Source: Seriola aureovittata (Eukaryota; Chordata; Actinopteri; Carangiformes; Carangidae). Taken from it: a stretch of 64,000 nucleotides of DNA. The stretch lies in the NCBI RefSeq assembly GCF_021018895.1, contig NC_079376.1:26343001-26407000 (forward strand), in the 5' to 3' direction. Positions within the stretch are counted from its first letter, which is position 1. Each line of letters opens with the position of its first letter. The position numbers and the translations under genes are program-made. The notes under the pieces were generated by a model. It saw nothing but the letters and a program-made list of their open reading frames with translations. It was not told where the DNA came from and did no database searches. Below are positions 23,851 through 34,879 of the stretch, in pieces.

Positions 23851-24099
23851 CAAAAATATGGACCAGATTGAAACAAACCTTTAGCAGACCTGTAGCTCTA
23901 TTAAAATCTGTATGGACATCTTCACCTTTCTCCTTCCTGTCTGAGCAAGTTTTAGGATTATTCTTCTGAACCGACACTAAACTTATCAAATGTGCACTAT
24001 GGAGGAAAAGTATCACTTCTATGATAATCTTGAAAATGTACCATTAACTAACAACAACACAATGATAATGTAGAATCCTGTATTTAACTGTCTCAGTGT

Positions 24100-24520
24100 T
24101 GTTAATCTTCCTGGCTCAGAGTCTGGACTGTAGTTGAAGCTCAGGGTGACGACTTGGGTCTTGAGGAGTTGTAGCATTTATTTACTGACAAACAGCCTAA
24201 AGTTCACATACATCACACTGTACGTTCACAGCTACACTGCTAACTGCTAACTAACAAGCTAACGCTGCTCTGTCGCCAGCCTCACCACTCTCTTTCTCTA
24301 TCTCTCTGTCTCTCTCTCTCTCACCCATCATGCACACAACCTATGTACTGATCTATTCCTGAAAGCAGCTGCTCTACTCCTGTAACAACATTCTGTCTCA
24401 AACTTACAGCAGATCTCACACAGAGATGATAAATCTGTGTAATTGCCTCGTTTAATTGCTGCTGCTGCCTCTTAACGCTTAATGCACAAGTTGAGTTTCC
24501 ACACACATCTGTGCTATGTG
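24100..24520. other. intron segment, possible retroelement fragment
   Basis: The stretch has a GCTAACTGCTAACTAACAAG run and a CT-rich TCTCTCTCTGTCTCTC tract near 24290-24320. Similar compositions occur in fish retroelement leader regions, but nothing specific was recognised. Confidence 0.2.
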
Positions 24521-24879
24521 TGTAATGCTACAATATCATAAGTGATCTCAGAACAGTAGAAGCTGAGTCAAGCACAGCTTGACAAGCTCACTTTGGCTAT
24601 AGCTAGTCACTCATCACAGATCCAGGATTATCCTCAATGCGCAAATCTCCAAAAGAAAAGCGCTAGTCACTCTGCTTGGGACAATACCCTGCTGCGACCA
24701 CAGGAGGGCAGTAAATTATATGATGAATGAAACAGGCATCAGATCCTTTATGAGAAAGAAGCTGCTCTGAGATCAGATGTAAGGAGAGACATCACTTCAC
24801 TTTAGTATCATTAATTGAAGTCTGTTTTTAGCTTTAACTGGTCAAACACTGCTTGCATTTCTGGCCCTGAGAGCACAAA

Positions 24880-24960
24880 CCTGCCATAGCATAAGATTCA
24901 CATCAGTGACCCCTCAAGCAGTATGGATAGGGGCATTGACGTTCTGTTTCCCCACTACTT
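24880..24960 (-). mobile_element. short Tc1-like fragment
   Basis: The segment CCATAGCATAAGATTCACAT, CAGTGACCCCTCAAGCAGTA and GGGGCATTGACGTTCTGTTT matches the equivalent block at 19765-19860, in the same orientation. A deletion joins two blocks that are separated in the 19.8-kb copy. Confidence 0.65.
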
Positions 24961-24999
24961 TTTCTTTTAATTTGTCATCTGTCTGTAGGCCTGTCTGTG

Positions 25000-25001
<2 letters not shown>

Positions 25002-25051
<50 letters not shown>

Positions 25052-25061
25052 GGGGGGGGGG
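25002..25061. repeat. (TG)n microsatellite followed by poly(G)
   Basis: About 47 bp of TG is followed by 13 G. A shorter TG tract lies at 25196-25221. Confidence 0.96.
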
Positions 25062-26407
25062 TATGAGGGGCGGGTGGTACAGGCAGTCACGAACCTGCCC
25101 AGCATGGCACAGGGCAGGAAGTAGGCCAGAGGGGGATTAAATGGCTACTGCACCACTTCCTCCCTCTCTCTGCAGCCAATATCATGCTCTGTACTCTGTG
25201 TGTATGTGTGTGTGTGTGTGTGGGTTCACTCAACGGGACATTTTTACAGTCTGAAAATTGGTATGAAAAAAAAATTTCAAGACAACTCAAGTCCCTTAAA
25301 AACAACATGAATTGCAAAGGGAAAGCAGCAAATTCATTCATCAGATTTCTGTTTCTGTCTCTTCTGCAAACTGTTTCTCTTATCTTAACCTACAGTATGT
25401 AAGCATTCAGGTCATCGGTATGATCCGGAGTTTATTGAGGAACTCTATTTGTATAAAAAATATTTGTAAATACATGAGTAATATAAAATTGTACTAACTG
25501 ACATGTATTGCTGAAGACAGTGTTACATTTTTTCTTTGTGTGTGAAATGGCAACAGTTGAACAAACAGGATATGAATGTTATTTGACACTTAACCTTGCA
25601 CTGCTTCCGCTTAAGTCTAAAAAAAGGGTTGAAATGTCAATTGAAATGTAAACAATGAAACGAGTTTGAAGTGGTTGTGAACTGCACCTTTAGGACACAT
25701 CCCCCTATGTCACACTCACACAGCCCCAGAAGGATGAATGGTTGATATGCACTATGACGCGTTCTCACAAGCTGACACACACGCAGGGGAAGGGGTCAGC
25801 CCGGCCAGAGGAAGGGGTCAACCCGTTAGAGACTAGTGTCTGTCACTTGCTTGCCAACCACTGGCAGCTAGTAAAAAGTCTGACATTTGTTGGGCTGCTT
25901 TCCTTACAGATTGTAGTCTATGGTACAAGAGGAGGCAGAAAACAGATAAACTGTAAACAGTAATCTTAGAGCTGACAGCACTTGAAGCAGAATGAGAAGA
26001 TCAAAAAGTGAAAGATATAGAAATGTGGGTTACCCTAGAACATGCATGTGAGGATAGGAGATGAAATGTAAAGTAAATTAAAGTTTAAGCATTGAATTCT
26101 CAAATTCATTTGAATTTTCATTTGGTATGTAAGTGCTGAAAGCCGCTGAAATGTCATTTAAAGTATGTACAGTAGTTAATTCAAACACCTTGAACAATTT
26201 ATTGCCAATAACTCAGATCAAATAGCATGTTAGAGTGTGAGTGACAGAACAGGAAGCTGAATGCACTGGTATGAAACACAGGTGCACTTTAAAAGGTTGC
26301 AGAAGTTTTAGACATTTGTGTCAATGGAAAACTTGAGAGCACAACGATTCAGATGGGCCGTTACACAAACTTGGCCAGTGGTTCAATGTGAAAAAAATAA
26401 AACAGAG

Positions 26408-26412
<5 letters not shown>

Positions 26413-26439
<27 letters not shown>

Positions 26440-26440
26440 C
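26413..26440. repeat. (GA)n microsatellite
   Basis: A short uninterrupted GA run near the left end of the Harbinger-like element. Confidence 0.85.
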
Positions 26441-26544
26441 AAGAAGAAGATATATCTGGCTGTGTTATGACTGTGTGGCGTCACTCTGATTCTATGTGAT
26501 CATCATCTCCCTCACGTCCATCTCTCTCTACAGCCAATCACATT

Positions 26545-27422
26545 GGCCCTCATTTATCAAACGAACGTACGGCAGAAAACCGTGCGTACGACCATTTCCA
26601 CGTAAGCTTCGGCATTTATCAATTTGGACGTGAGCGGAAGCTACGATCAGATCTCACGTCAGGTCTGAGCTCGTGTACACAAATCTGTCTGGATTTGCGG
26701 TGCAGCAGCAAAATCTGGCTGAGTCTGAAAATAATTATTAAACAAACCTCAGCTGTCATTAGCATAAACTGTCATATTTAGAACAGATCAAAACGGATTC
26801 TTAAAACGAATAAAACAAGATTAAAAAAAATTAGAATTTTAAAAAAGCCCACGTTTTTTACTGATACCACTTTTTTGTACAATAAAACAATATGATAGGC
26901 TAAATAGCCTAACATGACATCTAATTATTGCACATTAAAATTTGAAATAATAATAAATACAAGCAGAAATGTGTGTGGACGGGGGACACACGATTCTTTT
27001 ATTTTTCAAAACAGCTGTGTTGGCGCGCGGCTGCAGGAGGGGGCGCTGCAGAGCCAAACTCATCTCCGTCACCCTCTTCCACACAGCGGTTTTATGAGCT
27101 CCTTCGACCCCACGTTTCAGACTGGCAAAAAGCACATCCTTATTTTGCGCCACCTCGGATGTCAGGATGTCGATCTCCATCTCTGAAAAGTTTCGTTTTT
27201 TGCCAGTAACTCTTCTATCCATGTTTGACCTTAGTGGGCGAGGCCTCCGAACCAGAAATATTTAAGGGCGTAACATGTTAATGACGATCGAATTCAGTAT
27301 CATTCGTACGCTGGGATTGCTCAGATACGAAAGTTTCATGAATCACACGTGTATCCTATCGTACGACTAATTCTGCGCTCAGATCTGCACCTGTTTTCAC
27401 GCAAGATTGATAAATGAGGGCC
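26545..27422 (-). mobile_element. PIF/Harbinger-like element with 16-bp TIRs
   Basis: The 878-bp element starts GGCCCTCATTTATCAA and ends with the exact reverse complement TTGATAAATGAGGGCC. It is flanked on both sides by ATT, a possible 3-bp target duplication, in keeping with Harbinger insertion. Inside, on the minus strand, lies a Myb/SANT-like reading frame, the second protein typical of Harbinger elements. No DDE transposase is present, so it is non-autonomous. Superfamily assignment rests on the Myb-like ORF, the duplication length and the end sequence. Confidence 0.8.
26935..27222 (-). CDS. truncated Myb/SANT-like protein of the Harbinger element
   Basis: The 95-codon minus-strand frame begins MDRRVTGKKRNFSEMEIDIL, then TSEVAQNKDVLFASLKRGVE with KTAVWKRVTEM. 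This is the start of a Myb/SANT-like (NAIF1- or TSNARE1-type) DNA-binding domain with its first and second conserved aromatic positions (F and W). In autonomous Harbinger elements such a protein carries the transposase to the nucleus and binds the ends. Here the third helix region (normally after T-E-M-V-N) is replaced by unrelated sequence, so only about 50 residues look genuine. It is probably not functional. Confidence 0.65.
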   Translation of the reverse strand: MDRRVTGKKRNFSEMEIDILTSEVAQNKDVLFASLKRGVEGAHKTAVWKRVTEMSLALQRPLLQPRANTAVLKNKRIVCPPSTHISACIYYYFKF

Positions 27423-28222
27423 ATTGTGTTTAGTCATTTAAAACATTAATTTGAAAAAAAAATGTGACTGAAAATCTCAGAAAAAGAAGTTGAAATCCAT
27501 AAAAATCCATAAAAATCCAGATGCTTCAAACAGTTCATCTATCAGCAGTAACTTTGCAGACAACAGAGAGGAGGAGCACAGCAGTAGAATGGGTTCAAGA
27601 CCACGGCTCCCAGCACAGCTCCCAATAAGTCCAGTATAAACATCAGTCAAGTTTTACAGCATACTGTTAGCAGTAGGTAGAAGACAATAGGACGCTTCTG
27701 TGAGTTTATTAAACACTTCATTATATTAAACGCACACTGCCACTGCACTCATCAATCCCATGTTCAGACACTTTAGCAAACAGCTCTGATGAACCCACTG
27801 TACACTACCAGCACCAAACAGTTGACAGGCAAAGTTCAGAACATCTAAACAGCTAGATTTTACTTAGAGACAAACAGTGATTAGACTGACTACTCCCACT
27901 TTTGTCCAGTGAACAGAAACATGAATAATGTTGCTCCCAGTCCTGCAGACAGGGAATAATGCTTCTTTTAGTCTTCTTTTGCCCGCATTTGCAAAAAATA
28001 TATCACTGCAACTTCATGTAAACCCACTGTGAAGTGCATCCTCTCAATAAATGCCTCTTTCTTAATTTTATATCTCAATTATATACTAGAGAAAAAAAAA
28101 CTAGGTCTAAAAGACCTAATATTTACGGGAAATTGATAATCCATTTAATATGCATGCATCAAAACACACCGGGCCAGCACCACATTCCACTCTGACAGTA
28201 AACAATGAATAGGGTACTTTAC

Positions 28223-28384
28223 CTCCTTCAGACAGCCCATGAAGTTGTTGCTGACTGGAGAACCAGGCAGGTCAGCAGTGCTGGGGCTTCCACCCACATA
28301 GAAGAAGTCATCAGAGCCCAACATGGTGTAGTCTTCCTGGGTGTAACCCGTGGTGGTCAGAATCCCATCCACTGATATTGTCAC
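28223..28384 (-). CDS. nrxn3: neurexin-3 exon: LNS2 second half
   Basis: This 162-nt exon (54 codons, phase 0 both ends) runs from [20 protein letters not shown] through [20 protein letters not shown] to NNFMGCLKE, the invariant second half of neurexin LNS2 directly after splice site 2. The acceptor is CTCTCAG before 28384 and the donor GTAAAG after 28223. Joining its Glu to the Val-Val-Tyr start of the 4925 exon gives the conserved neurexin junction. The exon is intact. Confidence 0.97.
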
Positions 28385-31122
28385 CTGAGAGTGAGGAATG
28401 AAATTAATTTTTCTTGGATTCGAAGGATAAAGGTGGTTTACAGTGTCCTGGTCTCAGGTCTATGTAAATCATAAATCTCACACCTGGCGATGTGTTTACC
28501 TGTGGTATGGATCAAACAAGAAAATGTGCCAGCCCATATTTTTTATTTATTTTTGAGTGAGTTAGATGTTGAAACTATTGATAGGTATGAATGGATAGTA
28601 AAATTTCAAAACAAAATGTTAACTAAACATGCATTTATCCACAAACCAGTTTACCACCATCTAAATAAGTGAGGAAGGAATGAAACTAATACAGGCAAAG
28701 ACAAAAAACAGACACAAACGTAGAGAAAGGAGGGAGGAGTTTATGTCACAACACATGCAGGATGCACAGAATGGCAGACCAACACTGCAGGATATCAGTC
28801 TGGGAACAATGAAGTGCAGTAAAAGTTTACTGTTGACTTTGATCTGTGACTTTTCAGCAGACGTGGAAAGAAACAAAGAACATGCATTCAAGTTATGCAC
28901 TTAAGCTGTCAAGTAAATGTAGTGGTAAAGAAGTAAGCAACATCCTCAACAGCTACAGTTACAGATCAAGATTTCAAAACATGTATAAGATAAGATACAG
29001 TGGTATTGATAAAACTACACTAATCTACATAAAGTAATGAAAGTTTGCTCAATCTTGCCTTGAAATGTTGCTTACATGTTAATTCAAAAGTAATGATAAT
29101 CCTCTAACACTGCATAATAATACATAATTATTTTTAAACATTATTATTTGTTTAATTAATTGTACTTTCAGTACATTTTGCTGATAATAATCATAAAAGT
29201 TTGAATGTTTGTGATGAGTATTCGTACTAAGTTGAATAAGTAATGAACTGAAATGATCCTTAAACTTCTCTGCTCTATTTTAGACTGATATTCAAGGAAT
29301 TACAATCGTGTGTCATTTTTTCAGGTGGTGGATTAAATACCACTCTGTTCCACAGGAGGCCAAGATAAAGCAAAACAAATGGGTGGTATTTTCAGCTAAA
29401 GGTTGAGAATTCTTAGCATTCAGCTGTTGCTTTGCTTAACTAAGAGCTGTACTGAAACCACATACCCAAGCGTTTCTGTACAGTGATACATCATCTCCAG
29501 GAAAACCAGAACTAGCCCTTTGTCTTTTTTTTTTTTATTTATTTTTTCTGGCTTTTTGTGCCTTTATTGATAGTGCAGTAGAGAGAGACAGGAAATGGGG
29601 AGACAGAGAGAGGGGGGATGACATGCAGCTAAGGGCTTGTCCTATGCGGGACTCAAACCGGGGCCATCTGCAGCGAGGGCTGTAGCCTCTACACATGGGG
29701 CGGATGCTCATCCAACTGAGCTACTCGACGCCCCAGAACTGGCCTTTTGTCATTGTTTATCATCTCCTAAGTTTGCCTTGGTCACAGACCATCTAAAATA
29801 TTCAGGGACTTTTGTTCCCAAACATAAATATCTGTTGTACTGTAATGCTTTGTGAACTTACTCTTTCATATCTCTCCTAGTGTGTCAGTCAGTACAGAAA
29901 GTAGTGATGTTGCGATTGCAATAATTGACGCAAATACAACCGATCCCCGTGAATTTTTCCAATCACCACAATTTTTGCGCAAATTTGATCAAAAATCATC
30001 AGTTTCCCATGAGTTGAACCAATCACAGCAGTCCCTGATCAAAACCTTGATGTATGTCTCCAAACTCACTTCCTTGTTTCTGGTGTTGAAGCATGTTGTG
30101 AAGCTGAAGACGTGTTACATGAACATCTCACATTTATCAACAAACATTACTGTTAAAAACCGTGTAAAGCAATTCAAAGATGTTTTACATGAACGTGGGT
30201 TAAATTGTTTTGTACTGCTGCAACATTGTGGTGGAACCATAGGTGTAGAGCTGCTGGAACCACTAGAATGACGCTCTGCTACTTTTATTCTCCTGATGAA
30301 ATAAAATATCTACAGTTCACATAATCCGGTTTAAATTTATTTACATTTTAAGCAGTTGAAGATCCGATCATCACTAAAGAGTCATGGGCTAATAAAAACA
30401 AATGGGCAAAGTTGTCATATTGACATTTAAGGTGTATTGACTGATTTCCAAATGTCCATCATGCGCTGAGTAATACTTAAAAAAAACATTCCACTAGCCT
30501 GTGAGTTGCTCAGTGAATTAAATCATTAATTAGTAAAGATGAAAAGACAGAAAACACCCTTTATAAAGAAAAGCTATCGCACAATCAGATATTTTAGCCA
30601 CAACAATCCCAAAGAAGCCAGTGAAATCCTGGAGGGACTGGTCTATAATTACTGTACAGCCAAAATGCTTGTAGTGTTTGTGGAATTGGTAGTTATCCAG
30701 TTTTCTCCTACAGTGTGGGTTGCTTTGTAATTTCACTTGTTCAGGAGTATGAATGAAGAAGTTTAGTGTGAGGAGGATTCAGGCCATGTTAGGCCATGTA
30801 TATAGTGTACAGGAGACATTTGTCAGAGTGTGGATTTTGTTTTTTGTATACTTCTGGCCACCATAAACATTTAAATGAGAGAATCTAGAATGAAGCAGAT
30901 TTAGTAAAACCCTTGCAAAAGTGATGATGGGAGACCAAAAAAGAGGAGTGGATTGAAATGAAAAGCATAAAAGCAATGTGAGTGGAAGAACCAGGTGAAG
31001 ATGGAGAGGCAAGGACAGTAAAGCAAATATTTTTGAATGGTATCTAGATGTGTAGAAGTCTTAAAGAAGGCAAGGAGAGAACTACACAGCAAACCAAAAA
31101 TGACAATAAGAATGATATCTAC
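28385..31122 (-). other. nrxn3: nrxn3 intron with a tRNA-SINE
   Basis: This 2.7-kb intron lies between the splice-site-2 microexon and the exon at 28223-28384. It contains the tRNA-derived SINE at 29550-29734. No other element was recognised; 29850-30270 has a long plus-strand open frame without recognisable similarity. Confidence 0.8.
29550..29734 (-). mobile_element. tRNA-derived SINE
   Basis: Read on the minus strand, the head has a tRNA-like pol III promoter: an A box TAGCTCAGTTGGATGAGC (29706-29723) and a B box GGTTTGAGTCC (29649-29659), at usual tRNA spacing. A body with GACATGCAGC, CCCCTCTCTCTGTCTCC-type sequence and an A-rich/T-rich end follows. Related fragments occur at 5275-5420 and 45055-45170. 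It is not a functional tRNA gene, since the acceptor stem does not pair well and the body continues. Confidence 0.85.
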
Positions 31123-31167
31123 CACACAATGGAGTTTGTTGACCATAACGGGTCCAATGTCTGTTTG
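31123..31167 (-). CDS. nrxn3: neurexin-3 splice-site-2 alternative microexon
   Basis: On the minus strand 45 nt encode QTDIGPVMVNKLHCV, aligned without gaps to the 15-residue neurexin SS2 insert HSGIGHAMVNKLHCS. The acceptor is TTCTGCAAAG before 31167, with a pyrimidine-rich run upstream, and the donor is GTAGAT after 31123. The length is a multiple of three, so inclusion or skipping keeps frame between ...RNLRQ at 34578 and VTISVDG at 28384, exactly where SS2 lies. The internal ATG|GTCAAC could act as a second donor giving the known 8-residue form. The SS2 insert alters a loop at the rim of LNS2. The first residues differ from mammals, and the AAG acceptor is not the commonest type. Confidence 0.85.
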
Positions 31168-32559
31168 CTTTGCAGAAAGGTGGGGTTAGTTAGTAAACAG
31201 TGGATTTATTAATATAAAGCAAATTAAATGAAAACCAAATGATGAAAAGTGAGGGGGTTAGTTCACATGTTTGTAAAAACTTGTTGATTTTGAATACTTT
31301 TAAGAGAAGTTGTACCAGTCCAAACAATGGTAGAGGTGAACAGGTAGAAACAGAGGCAAGATTGAAAGGACTGGCCTTGTTTCCCAAAGACATCCAAAAA
31401 TGTTTCTTGACATTAATTTGCCAAGGCTCAAAAGTAATTTAAAGGAATTGGACCACACAAATGCCCCCCTAAAACCCTGAGCCATCACAGACTTCAGTAA
31501 TGTGACTGGGTAAGTGAATGAGTTTCCCCAATAGGAATGGGCCAGGACTTTGTGACATATCATTTTACCCTGACAACACCAAACTTTTCTTTTAACGTTA
31601 GGGTCGGTTGCTTTTCTTATGCTTTCAGGCTTCCCCTTCCCCATATTTAGCATCACAATGCTAGCTATGAACTGTGGATAATTCCCTCAGGTAAGGTCTG
31701 CAGAAATACTGAACATGGAAAGTTTCCATTTAGGGCTCAAAATTTCTGTGAGACAGCGAACAGACCTAAGCCTTCACAGATTTACCAGGAATGTTCCTCA
31801 AAGTCTGGGACTCCATGAGTGTGGACATTGTTTGTTTTTCTAGAGAGCCAATCATGGTATTTTGGGTAAAATAAACCCAATGAAATGAGATCCTTTATTT
31901 AATTTATAGTTTGCTCCCCTACACTCTACTGGTGTTGCAGCTGTTGTCACTCACTTCATACATAAAATGTGAAAAAATATTTAGGTTTGGGACTTTGAGG
32001 TCTGACACCTGGATTGGCAAAATGCATAGATTTGCTAAACTCGTGAACAAATCCACTATAAAATATTTATCTCCCTTATCTGTTTCTTAAAGAGCAGTGT
32101 ATAAAACATTCAGGTAGCAGTTTCTTATTGTTATACTGGTCATCAGGTAAATGACACATGTCACTAACTATCACTAATTAATATTACTATATTAATTGAA
32201 ACTTGGAAGGAACTCCACTCTGTAACACTACTGTAATCACAGGTGGGCTGAGTGTTTTTAGCATTTGAACAACATCAAAGTAAAGTATCTGGTTGAAAAG
32301 AAAAGTAAATTAAAGCCATTATCTGTAAGCATGTAAATTATTATGTCAGATATACTGTATTTTTGATAAAATTGCATATCCTTTGCTACCTTCTATTTTT
32401 GCTATGTATACTGAGTGTCTTTGGCACAGAAATTATTTTGGAGATTAAATTTCTATCAGATCTCAAGGTTGTACCTCATGTGCACTGGGCAGCTGTGTCA
32501 GTTAGGTAAATCAAAGTATTGGCACAGACACCCAATATTAAAGGACTCAGATCAGGATC

Positions 32560-33440
32560 TGGGCCAAAAAAAGATCTGATCAGGACTTCTGTAGTCGGAA
32601 AAGACCCAGGACAAGTATTGTCCATTCTTTTTTATTCATCCAGATCAAACGGGATTTACCGAAGGCAGACGATAAATATATCTCTATCAAAATAACTCTT
32701 AAGACACTCATCCTTTCACTAGACACAGATAAAGCATTTGAGAAAGTAAAGTGGACATTTCTTATAAAAACTGTGGAAAATTTGTTTTTGGAGAGTCATT
32801 TATACAATTGACACTCTACACCAGACCTCGGCAGCAATCATGAATAACAATCTAATCTCAAAATTTCACACCCCACACAGGAGCCAGACAAGGATGTCCA
32901 CTTTAACTTTCACTATTTGCACTCTTTGTTGAACCATTAGTGTCAGAAACATGCCAACATCACAGGCATCCACACTAATGAGATAATACAGAAAAGTAGC
33001 CTATATGCAGATGATGTACTCCTATTCCTACAAAATCCAAACAAATCAATCACTGAAAACAGAACAGAAAAACCATCAATATATGTTTCAACATTTCTGA
33101 TAACAAAATAAACTGGAATAAATCCACCATCCTACAAACAAATAGAGATCGCTGTCACACTACATCACAAATTCCCAACTTACCAACCAACACTGGCAAT
33201 ATCACATATTTACGTATAAAATTCTGTGTTCTGAGTTGTTCCATCTGAACTTGGCTCCACTACTAAAAACATTACAAGACAAATGCAATCAATGGATAAC
33301 ACTACCACTCTCTATTATAGGACATATCGCCACAATAAAGATGATGGAATTACCAAGACTCAATTGCATGTTCATAATGATCCCAACCCACATCAAAATG
33401 GTTTAACATATCAGATACACTTTATTGCATTTTATTGGAA
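32560..33440 (+). mobile_element. L1-type LINE relic, reverse transcriptase region
   Basis: The plus strand gives readable L1 ORF2 blocks in order: DQTGFTEGRR, LDTDKAFEKVKWTFL, GARQGCPL, the catalytic YADDVLLFL near 33005, and then the post-RT segment NLAPLLKTL, WITLPLSIIGHIATIKMMEL and HIRYTLLHFIGK. Stops and frameshifts separate them. Endonuclease and ORF1 are absent, as in a 5'-truncated copy, and no poly(A) tail was identified with certainty. Confidence 0.85.
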
Positions 33441-33585
33441 AAATAAAAAAAGCCAGATGACAGGTTTATTTACTTTTAATTGAATGAAATTAATGCATTA
33501 GACAGGGTGTAATATTGTCATAGGTCACTTAAGAGGTGTGCACATCAATGCACCGGTAATAATAATATAATATCATACCATATCA

Positions 33586-34056
33586 TTAAAGTGATAGTTC
33601 TGGTTATTTGATGTGGGGCTGTTTGGGGTAGTTATCTATAGTTAGTGTATTAACTGCAGTAGTTTTGGATGAGCATTGAATTACCATATTCCCACGAACA
33701 AGCGCACCTACGCTTACCTCTGTCTGACGCAAACATCTGATCTGCAGAGTCATACAGTGTGTGCCATAGGTGCGCTAGTGCATAGTAAAGGTCTGTTTGA
33801 GGGCAGGTAAAGTGATAAAAATTTTCAGAATAAAGTGAATACTCAAACTGATATTAGTTTATTTCTGTGGTATTTTTTTAAGTGGCTAAAACACATTTTT
33901 CTGCTGTCCCCGTCCACAGCAGCTCATCACTCAGTTTCTTTGCTGGTGCTCCTGCTGCTTCTCTAAAATGAGAGCTGATCTAAATCTACTGCAAGTAATT
34001 CACTGACTATAGATAAGTACCTCATACAATCCCAGATCAGATAACTATCACTTTAA
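33586..34056. mobile_element. mariner-type MITE with 14-bp perfect TIRs
   Basis: The ends are TTAAAGTGATAGTT (33586-33599) and its exact reverse complement (34043-34056). TA is present at both boundaries, as expected for Tc1/mariner insertion. The 471-bp body has no open frame of note and belongs to a MITE family common in spiny-rayed fishes. A decayed relative fills the intron at 4105-4560. Confidence 0.85.
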
Positions 34057-34577
34057 CATATAATTGCAAAAACACTTACAAGGACAATTTTTGTGCATTA
34101 TTAGTGGGCTACTTTCACTTTTACTGTAGTTAGATATTGCTAATAATACTTACATACTTTTACTTAACTAATTTTCAAAGCAAGACTTATATTTGTAATG
34201 AAGCTTTGCGATTTAGTATTATGACATTTGTTAGGGGTAGACAGATTTACACCACTTACCAATTACAAACCATTTTTACAGTGCTGACCTTTGAGAGAAG
34301 GGTCAGCAGAAGAGCCCAAAGTTAATGACGCTATATTATTAGCTGTGGCACACCATCCAATTTTAGACCCTTTGTTATTGTGTATAAATTGCTCAGTCTA
34401 CAGGTGCAAGGCGTGATCTGTCAATCATGAAGTGAGCATGGATGTGCTTCAGCCCAGTTTTTTTTTTTTATGGGGAAAAGAATGTTATTTGTGTGGAGAA
34501 GGAATTAAGTTAAGGAAGCTTAGCAGCTAACTACAACATTCATTTTTTCACATAATACACTTCACCCTGTGTCTTAC

Positions 34578-34879
34578 CTGTCGAAGGTTGCGGGTCACTT
34601 TGACTTCATGCCAAGAATTGTCATTGAATTTCCCATTGACTGGCTCCACGATGGCCTCAAAGGCTCCAGAGCCAAGGTTGATAACAAGGGAGACAGCGCC
34701 GTCCTTCAGGGCGAGGTTGACATAGTCAGCTGACTTGCCAGTGTGAAGGATAAGGCCATTGCGCTGCCATGTCTTGAAGGAGAGCGTGATCTCATCACTA
34801 CTGCTCTGGATGGGGTTCTGGGAGAGATCGTAGCAGAAGTACTCTGAGCCACGGAAAGTGGCAACATTTTCTTCCCTTG
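34578..34879 (-). CDS. nrxn3: neurexin-3 exon: start of LNS2
   Basis: This 302-nt minus-strand exon reads [60 protein letters not shown] and ends [20 protein letters not shown] plus Gln. It is the first half of LNS2, the domain that with splice site 2 forms a ligand-binding rim. The donor CAG|GTAAGA is strong. The acceptor is placed at CCACAG before 34879 because this gives the neurexin-3 junction Ala-Arg-Glu-Glu; an AAG four bases further in is possible. The upstream splice-site-1 exons were not found in the window. Confidence 0.94.

Larger units (their letters stand above)
4926..28222 (-). other. nrxn3: large nrxn3 intron (23.3 kb), transposon-rich
   Basis: This intron separates the LNS2 exons at 28223 and 4925. 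It holds SINE and satellite-like fragments near 5.3 and 7.8 kb, Tc1 relics near 9.0, 19.5-20.5, 23.6 and 24.9 kb, an LTR-like block near 9.6 kb, a decayed Ty3/gypsy element at 11.7-15.7 kb, a hAT relic at 22.9-23.4 kb and a PIF/Harbinger-like element at 26.5-27.4 kb. In 5430-7780, 9850-11160, 16550-19050, 20530-21650 and 25060-26540 I recognised no elements beyond microsatellites. Confidence 0.85.
31168..34577 (-). other. nrxn3: nrxn3 intron with L1 relic and MITE
   Basis: This 3.4-kb intron lies between the first LNS2 exon (donor CAG|GTAAGA at 34578) and the SS2 microexon. It contains an L1 reverse-transcriptase relic (32560-33440) and a complete mariner-type MITE (33586-34056). The 118-codon minus-strand frame at 31300-31656 has no recognised similarity. 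Confidence 0.85.

Noticed and set aside
29640..29734. A tRNA gene on the minus strand
   Set aside because: A and B boxes are present, but the sequence continues into a SINE body and the acceptor and anticodon stems do not pair, so it is a tRNA-derived SINE head.
29852..30271. 139-codon plus-strand frame as a gene
   Set aside because: No recognised domain, no similarity and no splice or promoter context; it is antisense within an nrxn3 intron, so a chance frame is the simplest reading.
30901..31146. 81-codon minus-strand frame beginning MVNKLHC as an independent small protein
   Set aside because: Only the first seven residues are meaningful; they belong to the neurexin SS2 microexon, and the frame then runs through the splice donor into intron.
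31300..31656. 118-codon minus-strand frame as an extra neurexin exon
   Set aside because: It shares no motif with LNS or EGF domains, and known neurexin exon order leaves no place for it between the LNS2 exon and SS2.
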